This document shows, piece after piece, positions 8,324 through 16,827 of a DNA stretch of 54,567 nt (positions within the stretch are counted from its first letter, which is position 1; the number at the start of each line of letters is the position of its first letter). A model generated the notes under the pieces. That model did not search any database. It had not been told where the DNA came from and worked only from the letters and a program-made list of their open reading frames with translations. This DNA comes from Mycobacterium sp. (GTDB lineage: Bacteria > Actinomycetota > Actinomycetes > Mycobacteriales > Mycobacteriaceae), in assembly GCA_025965895.1 (NCBI GenBank), contig JAOPWC010000139.1, forward strand, positions 1-54,567. Direction: 5' to 3'. Both the position numbers and the translations under genes were made by a program.

Positions 8324-9973
8324 CTAGATCGCCGGGCCCAGAAGGTCGTCGGCGTCTTTGATGATGTAGCCGTAGCCCTGTTCGGCCAGGAACCGCTGCC
8401 GGTGGGCGGCGTACTCGGCGTCGAGTGTGTCGCGCGCCACGACCGAATAGAAGAAGGCGCCGCCGCCACCGGCCTTGGGCCGCAGCAGTCGGCCGAGGCG
8501 CTGTGCCTCCTCCTGGCGGGACCCAAAGGTGCCCGAAACCTGCACGGCCACTGCGGCTTCCGGCAGATCGATGGAGAAATTGGCGACCTTCGACACCACC
8601 AGGGTGGACACTTCGCCGCGACGGAATGCATCGAACAACGCTTCCCGCTCAGACGTCTTCGTAGAGCCCTGGATCACCGGTGCGTTCAACTCCTCACCCA
8701 GCTCGTCGAGCTGATCGAGGTAGGCGCCGATCACCAAAGTCTGCTCGCCGGGGTGCTTTTCGAGAATCGACTTGACCACCGCAACCTTGGAGCGTGCCGT
8801 CGAACAAATCTTGTAACGCTCGTCGGGCTCGGCGGTGGCATACATCATCCGCTCGTCGTCGGTCAGCGTGACGCGCACCTCGATGCATTCAGCCGGTGCG
8901 ATCCAGCCTTGGGCTTCGATGTCCTTCCACGGTGCGTCGTACCGCTTCGGGCCGATCAGCGAGAACACGTCGCCCTCGCGGCCGTCCTCGCGGATCAGCG
9001 TTGCGGTGAGACCCAGCCGGCGCCGCGACTGCAGGTCGGCGGTCATCCGGAAGACCGGCGCGGGCAGCAGGTGGACCTCGTCGTAGATGATGAGGCCCCA
9101 GTCCCTGCTGTCGAACAGCTCGAGATGCCGGTAGACGCCCTTGGTGCGGCGGGTCATCACCTGGTAGGTGGCGATGGTGACGGGCCGGATCTCCTTGCGC
9201 TCACCGGAGTATTCGCCGATCTCGTCTTCGGTCAACGATGTGCGGGCGACCAGCTCGCGCTTCCACTGCCGTCCCGCCACGGTGTTGGTGACCAGAATCA
9301 ACGTGGTGGCGCCGGCTTTTGCCATCGCCGCCGCGCCGACCAGCGTCTTGCCCGCGCCGCACGGCAGCACCACCACGCCGGAACCGCCGGCCCAGAACGA
9401 CTCGGCCGCCATCTCCTGGTAGTCGCGCAGATGCCACCCGTTCTCGCGGAGGCTGATCGGATGCGCCTCCCCGTTGACGTAGCCGGCGAGATCCTCTGCG
9501 GGCCAACCGATTTTCAGCAGCATCTGCTTGATGCGGCCACGCTCGCTGTTATGTACAACGACGGTGTCCGCGTCGATGCGGTCCCCGAGCATCGGGCTGA
9601 TCTTCTTGTTGCGCAGCACCTCTTCGAGCACCGCGCGGTCGAGGCTGACCAACGTCAACCCGTGCACGGGACTCTTGACGAGCTGCAGCCTGCCGTAGCG
9701 GCCCATCGTGTCCACGATGTCCACCAGCAGCGCCTGCGGAACCGCGTAGCGGGAGTGGCTGACCAGCGCGTCGACCACCTGCTCGGCGTCATGGCCGGCG
9801 GCGCGGGCGTTCCACAGCGCCAGCGGCGTGATCCGGTACGTGTGCACGTGCTCGGGCGCGCGTTCCAACTCGGCGAACGGCGCGATCGCGGCCCGCGCGT
9901 CATTGGCGAGGTCGTGGTCGACTTCGAGCAGCACCGTCTTGTCGGACTGCACGATCAGGGGGCCGTCGGTCAT
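8324..9973 (-). CDS. xpb: DNA repair helicase XPB (Rv0861c type)
   Basis: The 549-residue superfamily 2 helicase matches bacterial XPB, an ATP-dependent 3'-5' helicase proposed to act in nucleotide excision repair. An N-terminal domain (ending about residue 180) precedes the Q-like element HLRDYQEMA. Walker A is LPCGAGKTLVG, the DEAD-type box is DEVHLLPAP, and motif III is GLTATL. The RED motif typical of XPB is present in LTATLIRED. C-terminal helicase motifs include VIQGSTKTSER and EAQRLGRLLRPK. Its start is seven bases downstream of the stop of the Rv0862c-like gene on the same strand, so the two are an operon and probably partners. It is intact. Confidence 0.95.
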   Translation of the reverse strand: MTDGPLIVQSDKTVLLEVDHDLANDARAAIAPFAELERAPEHVHTYRITPLALWNARAAGHDAEQVVDALVSHSRYAVPQALLVDIVDTMGRYGRLQLVKSPVHGLTLVSLDRAVLEEVLRNKKISPMLGDRIDADTVVVHNSERGRIKQMLLKIGWPAEDLAGYVNGEAHPISLRENGWHLRDYQEMAAESFWAGGSGVVVLPCGAGKTLVGAAAMAKAGATTLILVTNTVAGRQWKRELVARTSLTEDEIGEYSGERKEIRPVTIATYQVMTRRTKGVYRHLELFDSRDWGLIIYDEVHLLPAPVFRMTADLQSRRRLGLTATLIREDGREGDVFSLIGPKRYDAPWKDIEAQGWIAPAECIEVRVTLTDDERMMYATAEPDERYKICSTARSKVAVVKSILEKHPGEQTLVIGAYLDQLDELGEELNAPVIQGSTKTSEREALFDAFRRGEVSTLVVSKVANFSIDLPEAAVAVQVSGTFGSRQEEAQRLGRLLRPKAGGGGAFFYSVVARDTLDAEYAAHRQRFLAEQGYGYIIKDADDLLGPAI

Positions 9974-9980
9974 TTTCCTA

Positions 9981-12230
9981 TTATCCGTCGTCGACCGACA
10001 TCACGGAGGTGACGCGGTGGATGGCAAAGTCCCGCACCCGGCCCGACGCCGGATCGAACGCCATCAACTGGCCACCGCGCACGCTGATCGGCGAGACGAC
10101 GCGCTGGGTGGCGACCCCCGCGGGGTCGACGTAACCCATCACCACCGAGGTCTGATCCCGGACCGCCTGCTGCAGCAGCAAAACCGCGGTCGCCGGGTCG
10201 ACCCGCGTGACAGGCGCGGCGGCCACCTTGCGCAGCATCGCGACGACCGCCTCCAGGGTCTGGCTGCTGGGTGTGCTCAGTACCCGGTGCAATCGGCGAT
10301 GCGGCACGGCCGGTACGCGCGCGCCGCGGGCCCGCAGATCGACGATCGTGCCGGACGAGTCCTCGGCGGCGGGTGCGAAACCGGCGTCGCGCAACGCGGC
10401 CAGCACGTCGCCGATGGGTGCCTGCGAAACCGCGACCGTCGGCGCCAGCAAGCGCAAACCCAGCGACTCGGAGACATGAGCGGCAAGCACCTGTGCCAGC
10501 AGCGCCTGGTCCTCGCACCGGATGAACGAGCTGGCCATCCCGACTCGCAGCTGTCCGTGGCGCCGCGCCACATCGTCGATCAGGTAGGTGAGCCCTTGCG
10601 GTACAGGTGTTCTGGAGTGCATCTGGAAGAATGCGTGCAATGCGCCCGCGGTCCGGCCGGCGTCGAACGCGCGCCGGATGGACGATTCGCTGACGCGGTA
10701 CACCATCGCGGCCCCGGCAGACTCCACCGTCGCGACTTGGGCCAGCTGTTCGGACAGCTCGCGGTTCAGCGGACCGGGCACGACGACGGTCAGGTCGGCC
10801 TGCAGCAGGAAATGGTCGATCGGCTCGGGCAGCACCCGGGCCATCGTCGCGGTGGCCTTGTCGGGATCGTCGCCGGAGATCAACGCCCGGGCCGGCTTGG
10901 GCGCCGCGCCGCGGCCGACCAGGCCCAGGATCGTCGCCTCGTTGAGCAGGTCGGTCACCGGATCGAGCTGTAGCCGCATCCACCACCGCGGCCTGCGCCA
11001 CAGCAAGACGCGCGACGCCTCGGCAGCGTCGAGACCCGAGCCGGGCGGCAACTCGGCCAACAGATCCAGCAGCAGCCTGCGATCCAGCGGTGCCGCGGCC
11101 GAGAACAGCGCGTCCGAGAGCGCCGCCATCGGTTTGTTGTCGGGTCCGCGCCTGCCGATCAGACCGGGACGGGCGGGCAGGTCCAGCCAGGTCGCGGCGA
11201 GCAGCTGCCACTGTGTGGGCGCCGGGGTTTCGACGAAGCGGTCCGCCTGCACGGTCGGGGCCCAGTACGGCCCGTCGGCGTCTGTCGGCTGCAGATCCGG
11301 TGTGCCCGCTGAGATGAGACCCGCGGCGGCAGCGATCTCCAGAATCAGGCCGAGGCGCTGCTCGTCGATCCCGGTGAGCTTGGCCAGCCGCTTCAGCTCA
11401 CGGATTCCCAGACCCCCGCTGCGCAGCTCCGGGACCGGTGTCGCCCCGAGGGTTTCGAGTACGAGCTGGGTTTCCCGCAACAGGTCGATGACCGCCCCGG
11501 CGGCGGCAGCGTCGGCGTCGGCTGAGGTGGTCGCGCTGGTCTGCGGTTTCGGGGCCGTCAGGCCGGCCGGGCCGGGCTGCTCGCCGCGCAGCACCTGGCC
11601 GACCTGGCGCGGCAGGATCACCGTCTCGTTGTCAACCTGCCGCAGCAGCCCGGCGGCCAGCAGCCGGGGCACCGGCCGGTCGGGGGGCGTGCCGGGCGCC
11701 GCGTCGCGGGTGCGACCGACTGGGTACCCGGTGACCAGGCGGTCGAGCAGTTGGCGCTGTGACTCGTCGAGGGCATCGATTTGGGCGGCGATCTCGTCGG
11801 CCGTTCGATGGGTTTCCTCGAGCACAACCTGACCCGCGTGCCAGGGCAGGCCGGCGGGGGCCTCGGCGACGACCCGCACCGCGGCGTCGCCCCACACCAG
11901 CCCGCGCTCGCGGAGGTCGTCCAGCGCGCTCGTCACGACCGTCTCGGAAGCCCGGTCGCCGATCAGCGCGACAAGCTTCCCGACAGGCACCTGGGTGGTG
12001 TCGGCGTGCAGCACCAAAAGCGCGTCGACGACCGCCAAGGAGAGGAAGTTCAGTTCGTCGGTGGCGGCCTTGACCGACGGGCGCGACTGCGCACGCGCGG
12101 CGAGCGCCGCGATGCTGCCCGGTGGGGGCTGGCTGAGTTCGGGTCGTAGCTCCAGCAGGCGGACCAGCCGGTCGTCGGGCAGCTCCGCCAGCCAGGCACT
12201 CAATGAGGTGCCCGGGGTGTGTTCGGTCAT
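9981..12230 (-). CDS. Helicase-associated protein with C-terminal WYL-like domain (Rv0862c type)
   Basis: The 749-residue protein is the conserved upstream neighbour of XPB in mycobacteria. The ATG at 12230 (MTEHTPGTSLSAWLAEL) is chosen over a longer frame beginning at 12311, whose extra residues run into the promoter of the divergent gene. The middle part is helix-rich with winged-helix-like stretches (SGGLGIRELKRLAKLTGID). The C-terminal 75 residues look like a WYL-type sensor fold: LQQAVRDQTSVVMGYVD, RVVSPISVRGGQLMAFD and FAIHRVTSV. WYL domains bind nucleic-acid ligands and control repair or defence proteins, so a role in regulating or loading XPB is plausible but not shown by the sequence. 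Confidence 0.8.
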   Translation of the reverse strand: MTEHTPGTSLSAWLAELPDDRLVRLLELRPELSQPPPGSIAALAARAQSRPSVKAATDELNFLSLAVVDALLVLHADTTQVPVGKLVALIGDRASETVVTSALDDLRERGLVWGDAAVRVVAEAPAGLPWHAGQVVLEETHRTADEIAAQIDALDESQRQLLDRLVTGYPVGRTRDAAPGTPPDRPVPRLLAAGLLRQVDNETVILPRQVGQVLRGEQPGPAGLTAPKPQTSATTSADADAAAAGAVIDLLRETQLVLETLGATPVPELRSGGLGIRELKRLAKLTGIDEQRLGLILEIAAAAGLISAGTPDLQPTDADGPYWAPTVQADRFVETPAPTQWQLLAATWLDLPARPGLIGRRGPDNKPMAALSDALFSAAAPLDRRLLLDLLAELPPGSGLDAAEASRVLLWRRPRWWMRLQLDPVTDLLNEATILGLVGRGAAPKPARALISGDDPDKATATMARVLPEPIDHFLLQADLTVVVPGPLNRELSEQLAQVATVESAGAAMVYRVSESSIRRAFDAGRTAGALHAFFQMHSRTPVPQGLTYLIDDVARRHGQLRVGMASSFIRCEDQALLAQVLAAHVSESLGLRLLAPTVAVSQAPIGDVLAALRDAGFAPAAEDSSGTIVDLRARGARVPAVPHRRLHRVLSTPSSQTLEAVVAMLRKVAAAPVTRVDPATAVLLLQQAVRDQTSVVMGYVDPAGVATQRVVSPISVRGGQLMAFDPASGRVRDFAIHRVTSVMSVDDG

Positions 12231-12295
12231 TGCTGACCAGCGTAAGCCAGTCGGGCCTGCTCGCGGCCTGCTGCGGCGCCTGTCAGAATGTGCTC

Positions 12296-12493
12296 GTGGC
12301 TGACAACACATCGCAGGAGAAGCGCCGATACGTCGACAACGGCTGGCCCGTGCACGATGAGGGCGACGACCACGCGGTCAGCGAGCTTGCTGCCGACCGC
12401 ACCGGTGCCTTGTCGCCGTACGGGGACGTCACGTTCCCGTTGCCTGCCGAGCAGTTGCCCTACACCCACCCCGTCACGGTCGTCAACAAGTAG
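12296..12493 (+). CDS. Small conserved acidic protein (Rv0863 type)
   Basis: This is a 65-residue hypothetical protein starting with GTG at 12296 (MADNTSQEKRRYVDNGWPVHDEG). It is hydrophilic and acidic in its first half, ends THPVTVVNK, and has no membrane segment or recognisable motif. It is the conserved gene between the helicase pair and moaC in mycobacteria, divergent from the former and six bases upstream of the latter, so it is probably co-transcribed with the molybdopterin genes. The function is unknown. Confidence 0.7.
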   Translation: MADNTSQEKRRYVDNGWPVHDEGDDHAVSELAADRTGALSPYGDVTFPLPAEQLPYTHPVTVVNK

Positions 12494-12499
12494 CCTCCG

Positions 12500-12976
12500 G
12501 TGTCCGATAGCGGCCGGCTCTCGCACCTCGATGATCGGGGCGCCGCGCACATGGTGGACGTTACCGACAAGGCGGCCACCAAGCGCACGGCGGTCGCGGC
12601 GGGAACATTCGTGACGACACCGGACGTGGTCGCGCTCATCTCGTCAGCAGGACTGCCCAAGGGTGACGCGCTGGCCACCGCCCGGATCGCCGGCATCATG
12701 GCTGCCAAACGCACCAGCGACCTGATCCCGCTGTGCCATCACCTCGCACTGACCGGTGTCGATGTGGACTTCGCCATCGGCCGCGCCGACGTAGGGATCA
12801 CCGCGACCGTGCGCACCACCGACCGCACCGGGGTGGAGATGGAAGCGCTCACCGCGGTCAGCGTGGCGGCGCTGACGCTGTATGACATGGTCAAGGCCGT
12901 GGATCCGGGCGCCCGCATCGAGGACGTGCGGGTGTTGCGCAAAGAAGGTGGCCGCTCGGGCAGTTGGACCAGATGA
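12500..12976 (+). CDS. moaC: Cyclic pyranopterin monophosphate synthase MoaC
   Basis: MoaC converts the MoaA product (3',8-cyclo-GTP) to cyclic pyranopterin monophosphate in molybdenum cofactor synthesis. The 158-residue product shows the family hallmarks: MVDVTDKAATKRTAVA at the N-terminus, GIMAAKRTSDLIPLCHHLAL in the centre with the conserved Lys and His, and GVEMEALTAVSVAALTLYDMVKA followed by DVRVLRKEGGRSG. The start is GTG. The stop overlaps the mog ATG (ATGA). It is the first enzyme of a moaC-mog-moaE unit; moaA and moaD lie nearby on the opposite strand. Confidence 0.96.
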   Translation: MSDSGRLSHLDDRGAAHMVDVTDKAATKRTAVAAGTFVTTPDVVALISSAGLPKGDALATARIAGIMAAKRTSDLIPLCHHLALTGVDVDFAIGRADVGITATVRTTDRTGVEMEALTAVSVAALTLYDMVKAVDPGARIEDVRVLRKEGGRSGSWTR

Positions 12977-13452
12977 GCCGCTCGGCGTGGGTGGTGATCG
13001 CGTCGACACGGGCGGCGGCCGGCCAGTACGAGGACCACTGCGGGCCGGTGATCGTCGACTGGCTCATCGAGCGCGATTTCGCGGTATCCGATCCCGTTGT
13101 CGTCGCCGATGGTGACGCGGTCGGACTCGCATTGCACGAGGCCATCGTCGACCGCGCCGATCTGGTCGTGACATCCGGCGGCACCGGCATCTCACCGACC
13201 GATGCCACGCCGCAGCAGACCGCTCGGGTGCTTGACTACGAGGTGCCCGGCCTGGCCGACGCGATCCGGCGCGCCGGGCTCCCGAAAGTGCCCACCGCGG
13301 TGCTGTCCCGCGGCCTGTGCGGCGTTGCCGGCCGGTCGCTGATCGTGAACCTGCCGGGTTCGCCGGGCGGCGTGCGCGACGGGCTGGCGGTGCTGGCCGA
13401 TGTGCTTGACCATGCGCTGGACCAGTTGAGTGGCAAGGACCATCCGCGATGA
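12973..13452 (+). CDS. mog: Molybdopterin adenylyltransferase-like protein Mog/MoaB
   Basis: The 159-residue product belongs to the MogA/MoaB fold, which adenylylates molybdopterin before molybdate insertion. Key pieces are the nucleotide loop VVTSGGTGISPTDATPQ, then EVPGLADAIRR and the C-terminal LIVNLPGSPGGVRDGL. The ATG at 12973 overlaps the moaC stop; the stop region overlaps moaE, whose ATG is at 13449. The compact overlap argues for one polycistronic message. Confidence 0.93.
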   Translation: MSRSAWVVIASTRAAAGQYEDHCGPVIVDWLIERDFAVSDPVVVADGDAVGLALHEAIVDRADLVVTSGGTGISPTDATPQQTARVLDYEVPGLADAIRRAGLPKVPTAVLSRGLCGVAGRSLIVNLPGSPGGVRDGLAVLADVLDHALDQLSGKDHPR

Positions 13453-13874
13453 CCGTCGTGCTGCGCGCGCAGATCACCGAGCAGCCGATCGCCCTTGCCG
13501 AACACGAAGCGCTCGTGGCCCGGGGCGCCGCGGGCGCGGTCGTCGGGTTCGCCGGCCTAATCAGGGACCACGACGGCGGTCGGTCGGTCCTCCGGCTCGA
13601 ATACTCGGCGCACCCTTCGGCACAGCAGACCCTCGCCGAGGTACTCGCCGACGTCGCCGGGCAGGCCGTGGGCGTTCGGGCGGTGGCGGCCAGCCACCGT
13701 GTCGGCCCGCTGGCCGTGGGTGAGGCGGCGCTGGTGGCGGCCGTGTCCGCCGATCACCGCGCGGCCGCGTTCGAGACCTGCCGCCGGTTGGTCGAGCAGG
13801 TCAAGGCGCGGCTCCCGGTGTGGAAACACCAGTTCTTCGCCGACGGCACCGACGAATGGGTCGGCTCGGCCTAA
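13449..13874 (+). CDS. moaE: Molybdopterin synthase catalytic subunit MoaE
   Basis: MoaE forms a heterotetramer with MoaD and puts the dithiolene sulfurs onto cyclic pyranopterin monophosphate. The 141-residue product has the usual GAVVGFAGLIRDHDGG, LRLEYSAHPSAQQTL, SHRVGPLAVGE and the catalytic lysine segment ARLPVWKHQFFADGTDEWV. It overlaps mog by four bases. Its partner MoaD is encoded at 15492-15761 on the opposite strand. It converges on rpfA with a gap of only 13 bases. Confidence 0.95.
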   Translation: MTVVLRAQITEQPIALAEHEALVARGAAGAVVGFAGLIRDHDGGRSVLRLEYSAHPSAQQTLAEVLADVAGQAVGVRAVAASHRVGPLAVGEAALVAAVSADHRAAAFETCRRLVEQVKARLPVWKHQFFADGTDEWVGSA

Positions 13875-13887
13875 TAATCGAGGTCGA

Positions 13888-15036
13888 CTACGGCGTCGGC
13901 GCGGGGGCCACCGGGCCCGGTGCGGGGCCCGACTCCTGCGGCCCCGCAGCCTGACCGGGCGGGGGTGCCGCGTCGAGCGGGCGCTGGGCGAAGCCCAGAA
14001 CCGCGTCGTGCGGACTGATTTGCTGCGTCCTGACCGCTTGCCACAGTTCGTGCAGGTAGGTCATGTTGGGGCCCTGCCCGGGCTGCGCGCTCGGATTGGT
14101 CTCCGTGGTGTCGGGCGGCAGGTTGTCCGGGCTGGGCAGGTGCGGGACACCAGCAGCGGCGCCGGGGACCTGACCGGTGGTCATCGCCTGGTTCGCGGCG
14201 TCGTAGACGGGCGCGGGGATGTTCGGCATCGCGTTCGCCGTCGCGCCGACCGGGTCCGGTGCCGGTGGCCCGGGGGCCGGCGGAGGCGGCGGCGTGCCCG
14301 GATCGTTGGGCGCCGGTGCCAGCGGAGCATCCAGTGACGTCTTGGTGACGACGGCCGAGTCGGGAGCCTGCGGGGCGGTCGCATCGACCGGGGCGGACGT
14401 GTCGATGATCACGGCGTCAGCCGGAGGCGGAAGCGCGGGGTCGCCGGCGGGCGGCGGGACGACCACATTGTCCGGGGCCGGCGCGGGAGGTGCGTCGGGC
14501 GCCGGAGCGGGAGGTGCATCCGGGGGCGGGGGGAGTGGCGCGTCGAGCGCCGCCGTTTCGACCACGCCCTGATCGGGCGGGGGAGGCAGCGGCGCGTCGG
14601 CCGGGACAGCGTCGGGGGCCGGCGCGTCGGCGTCCTGGACCCGTGCGCTCGCGGGGAGAACGTTACGGGGGCTGGCCGACGACAGGCCGTGGCCGCACAC
14701 AGGCCAGGCGCCACGGCCCTGGGTGCCCAACACGCGCTCTGCGATCGCGATCTGCTGGTCCTTGGAGGCCATGTTGGCGGCCGGGGCGAATTGGCCACCG
14801 CCGTGGCCCGCCCAGGTGCCCGGCGTGAACTGCAGGCCGCCCTGGAAGCCGTTACCGGTGTTGATGGCCCAGTTTCCGCCTGACTCGCAGCGGGCTACCT
14901 GGTCCCATTCACCGTCGCTGGCCGCGTTGGCGTGGCCGGCCAGCGCGAGGCCGCCACCCCCGATGACCGCGCCCGTGAAGGCAAGTTTCGCGACGTTGAC
15001 TGAAGGTGAAGGGGGTTTACGATGCCGTCCACTCAT
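13888..15036 (-). CDS. rpfA: Resuscitation-promoting factor RpfA
   Basis: RpfA is a secreted muralytic enzyme that cleaves peptidoglycan and helps dormant cells resume growth. The product (382 aa from ATG 15036) has a basic N-terminus and a hydrophobic export segment, LAFTGAVIGGGGLALAGHA. The Rpf domain follows, with the catalytic Glu in ARCESGGNW, then GLQFTPGTWAGHGGG and ERVLGTQGRGAWPVCG. After this comes a long Pro/Ala/Asp-rich region typical of RpfA, and a short C-terminal segment, LHELWQAVRTQ. An upstream ATG at 15060 is rejected because it falls in the 3' edge of the riboswitch. The long 5' leader (15037-15491) carries regulatory elements described separately. Confidence 0.95.
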   Translation of the reverse strand: MSGRHRKPPSPSVNVAKLAFTGAVIGGGGLALAGHANAASDGEWDQVARCESGGNWAINTGNGFQGGLQFTPGTWAGHGGGQFAPAANMASKDQQIAIAERVLGTQGRGAWPVCGHGLSSASPRNVLPASARVQDADAPAPDAVPADAPLPPPPDQGVVETAALDAPLPPPPDAPPAPAPDAPPAPAPDNVVVPPPAGDPALPPPADAVIIDTSAPVDATAPQAPDSAVVTKTSLDAPLAPAPNDPGTPPPPPAPGPPAPDPVGATANAMPNIPAPVYDAANQAMTTGQVPGAAAGVPHLPSPDNLPPDTTETNPSAQPGQGPNMTYLHELWQAVRTQQISPHDAVLGFAQRPLDAAPPPGQAAGPQESGPAPGPVAPAPTP

Positions 15037-15054
15037 GCGTCTGGTGTGTCCTCT

Positions 15055-15230
15055 CCGCACGCGCCCGCGAGGTCAGCTGTCGGGTTCGGGCATGAGAGGT
15101 CGCCCGGCCGGTGCCGAATCCACCCGGATTCAGCGCGCGGCTTCACCCCGAGGAGCCGCAAGCGGCCCCAGGTCCTGTTGTTTGGTAACTCGGCGGACCG
15201 GTTGGGTCCCCCGCCTCCATCCACCGTGTT
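15055..15230 (-). ncRNA. ydaO/yuaA-type c-di-AMP riboswitch in the rpfA leader
   Basis: Read on the minus strand, the leader shows the conserved blocks of the ydaO-yuaA class in order: a GGCGGGGGACCCAACC block (about 15221-15204), GGGGTGAAGCCGCG (about 15151-15138), GGGCGACCTCTC, and CCGAACCCGACAGCTGACC (about 15090-15072). This class binds cyclic di-AMP and usually turns expression off when the ligand is abundant; it is known upstream of cell-wall hydrolase genes, including mycobacterial rpfA. It ends about 20 bases before the chosen rpfA ATG, so it could control ribosome access or termination. The exact ends are estimates. Confidence 0.88.
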
Positions 15231-15386
15231 CGTCGTTGTCCCCGCCCAACGGATGGAGTTAGGCGCGAAAGGCAGGGAGGGCCAACCGTTATGGGGCCGA
15301 CTGGCTTGGGCAAGACCGTAACGTCTCAGCTCACATCCGTCACCTTTTGCCAAACACGGCGTTTCCCCCGCCGGCAAACTCTAAAA

Positions 15387-15401
15387 GGGCTCTAAAAGCC
15401 C
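15387..15401 (-). terminator. Hairpin with T-tract upstream of the rpfA riboswitch
   Basis: There is a perfect 5-bp inverted repeat with a 5-base loop (GGGCT and AGCCC); on the minus strand it is followed by TTTTAGAG. It could end transcription coming from moaA-moaD, or lie in the rpfA leader if the promoter is further upstream near the CRP site. The stem is short, so termination is only possible, not certain. Confidence 0.4.
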
Positions 15402-15474
15402 AAGAAAAAATGGCGTTTTCGCAGGTCTTCTCGGTACTCAACCGAGCTGTAGCCAGCTCGTGACTATTCCGTTA

Positions 15475-15490
15475 TGTGACGTAAATCACG
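15475..15490. promoter_or_regulatory. CRP-type binding site upstream of rpfA
   Basis: The site reads TGTGA-N6-TCACG, one base off the TGTGA-N6-TCACA consensus shared by E. coli CRP and the mycobacterial CRP (Rv3676). It lies just past the moaD stop and about 440 bases upstream of rpfA. CRP control of rpfA is known in M. tuberculosis, which supports the assignment. Confidence 0.7.
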
Positions 15491-15491
15491 A

Positions 15492-15761
15492 TCAACCCCC
15501 CGCGAAGGGTGGCAGCACATCGATCGCCTGGCCCGCCCCGAGGCGCATCGAGGCGTCTCGCACCGCCACTCCGTCGCAGAGATAAGAACACCGCTGCAGC
15601 ACTTCCGCCAGTCGCGGGTTGCCGTCGCCGAGCACTCCGACCAGGTCGGACACCGTCGCCCCGGGTGCGAGGACCAGCGCCCGCTTTTCGGAACCGGCGG
15701 CCGCGGCGGCGGCCCCGAAATACCTGACCGTGACCCGCACCCGCGTCGACACCCCGGTCAT
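15492..15761 (-). CDS. moaD: Molybdopterin synthase sulfur carrier subunit MoaD
   Basis: The 89-residue ubiquitin-like protein ends in the required Gly-Gly (VLPPFAGG), which is adenylylated and thiocarboxylated to deliver sulfur to MoaE. The N-terminal strand VRVTVRYFGAAAAAAG and the LAPGATVSDLVGVL segment are typical. The ATG lies one base after the moaA stop, so the two are co-transcribed. The Gly-Gly stop codon is two bases from the CRP-like site of the next gene. Confidence 0.94.
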   Translation of the reverse strand: MTGVSTRVRVTVRYFGAAAAAAGSEKRALVLAPGATVSDLVGVLGDGNPRLAEVLQRCSYLCDGVAVRDASMRLGAGQAIDVLPPFAGG

Positions 15762-15762
15762 C

Positions 15763-16827
15763 TCAGCCGCCGATCGCGCTCATCGGGCGGGTCGGTTGGA
15801 CGAAGTTCGGATCGTTGATCCCGTGACCGGCCGGCTTGCTCCACATCGCGGCCCGCCACGCGGCTTCCACCGCCGCGTCGTCGGCGTCACCGCGCAGCAG
15901 CCCGAGCAGATCGGTCTCCTCGGTGGCGAACAGGCAGCTGCGGACTTGGCCGTCGGCCGTCAGCCGGGTGCGATCGCAGTCGGAGCAGAAGGCGTGGGTC
16001 ACCGACGCGATGATCCCGACAGTCGCCGGTCCGCCGTCGACTCGCCACAACTCCGCCGGCGCCGAACCGCGCGGTGCGCTGTCGGGCTGCAGCGAGAACT
16101 CGCGCCGCAACGCCGTCAGCACGTCGTCGGCGGTCAACGCCTCGCCGCGGCGCCAGCGATGCTCGGCATCCAGCGGCATCTGCTCGATGATGCGCAGTTG
16201 GTAGCCGTGGTCGAGGCAGAAGCGCAGCAGCGCGACCGCGTCGTCGCGGCCGGTCGCGGCGTCGAGCACCGCGTTGACTTTCACCGGTTTCAGGCCCGCC
16301 GCGCGGGCCGCCGACAAACCTGCCAGCACATCGGGTAACCGGTTGCGACGGGTGATCGCCGCGAAACGCGCAGCGTCGACGCTGTCCAACGAGACGTTGA
16401 CCCGGTCCAGCCCAGCCTCTGCGAGGGCAGCCGCCCGCCGCGCGAGGCCCACCCCGTTCGTGGTCAGCGCGATCTCCGGGCGGGGCTGCAGCTGTGCGGT
16501 TGCCGCGACGATCTGCTCGAGCCGCTTGACCAGCAACGGCTCGCCGCCGGTGAATCGCACACTGGTGATGCCCAGCCTGGCGACCGCGATCCGCAGCAGC
16601 CGAATCAGCTCGTCTTCGCGCAGCAGCCGGTCGGTGGGCAACCAGTCCAGGCCATCGGCCGGCATGCAGTAGGTGCACCGCAGATTGCAGCGATCGGTCA
16701 GCGACACCCGAAGGTCTGTGGCCGCCCGTCCGTAACTGTCGATCAGCGGACCGTCGCCGGGGGCAGCCGGGTCCGTGGCGCCGGCGGTGCGGAGCACCGA
16801 CGGCAGACCCAGCGCGGTTACCGTCAT
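15763..16827 (-). CDS. moaA: GTP 3',8-cyclase MoaA
   Basis: MoaA is the radical SAM enzyme that starts molybdenum cofactor synthesis from GTP. The 354-residue product has the SAM-cluster motif CNLRCTYC (Cys47, 51, 54), a TGGEPLL segment, and the second cluster region FCSDCDRTRLTADGQVRSC near the C-terminus. It ends with the characteristic Gly-Gly (AIGG). The ATG at 16827 overlaps the stop of the YccF gene, giving the order yccF-moaA-moaD in one unit. Confidence 0.96.
   Translation of the reverse strand: MTVTALGLPSVLRTAGATDPAAPGDGPLIDSYGRAATDLRVSLTDRCNLRCTYCMPADGLDWLPTDRLLREDELIRLLRIAVARLGITSVRFTGGEPLLVKRLEQIVAATAQLQPRPEIALTTNGVGLARRAAALAEAGLDRVNVSLDSVDAARFAAITRRNRLPDVLAGLSAARAAGLKPVKVNAVLDAATGRDDAVALLRFCLDHGYQLRIIEQMPLDAEHRWRRGEALTADDVLTALRREFSLQPDSAPRGSAPAELWRVDGGPATVGIIASVTHAFCSDCDRTRLTADGQVRSCLFATEETDLLGLLRGDADDAAVEAAWRAAMWSKPAGHGINDPNFVQPTRPMSAIGG

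Noticed and set aside
8402..10012. 536-codon plus-strand frame
   Set aside because: Antisense to XPB, whose helicase motifs are complete.
15036..15060. Longer RpfA start at 15060
   Set aside because: It would place the start within the 3' edge of the riboswitch, and MSGRHRKP is the usual RpfA beginning.
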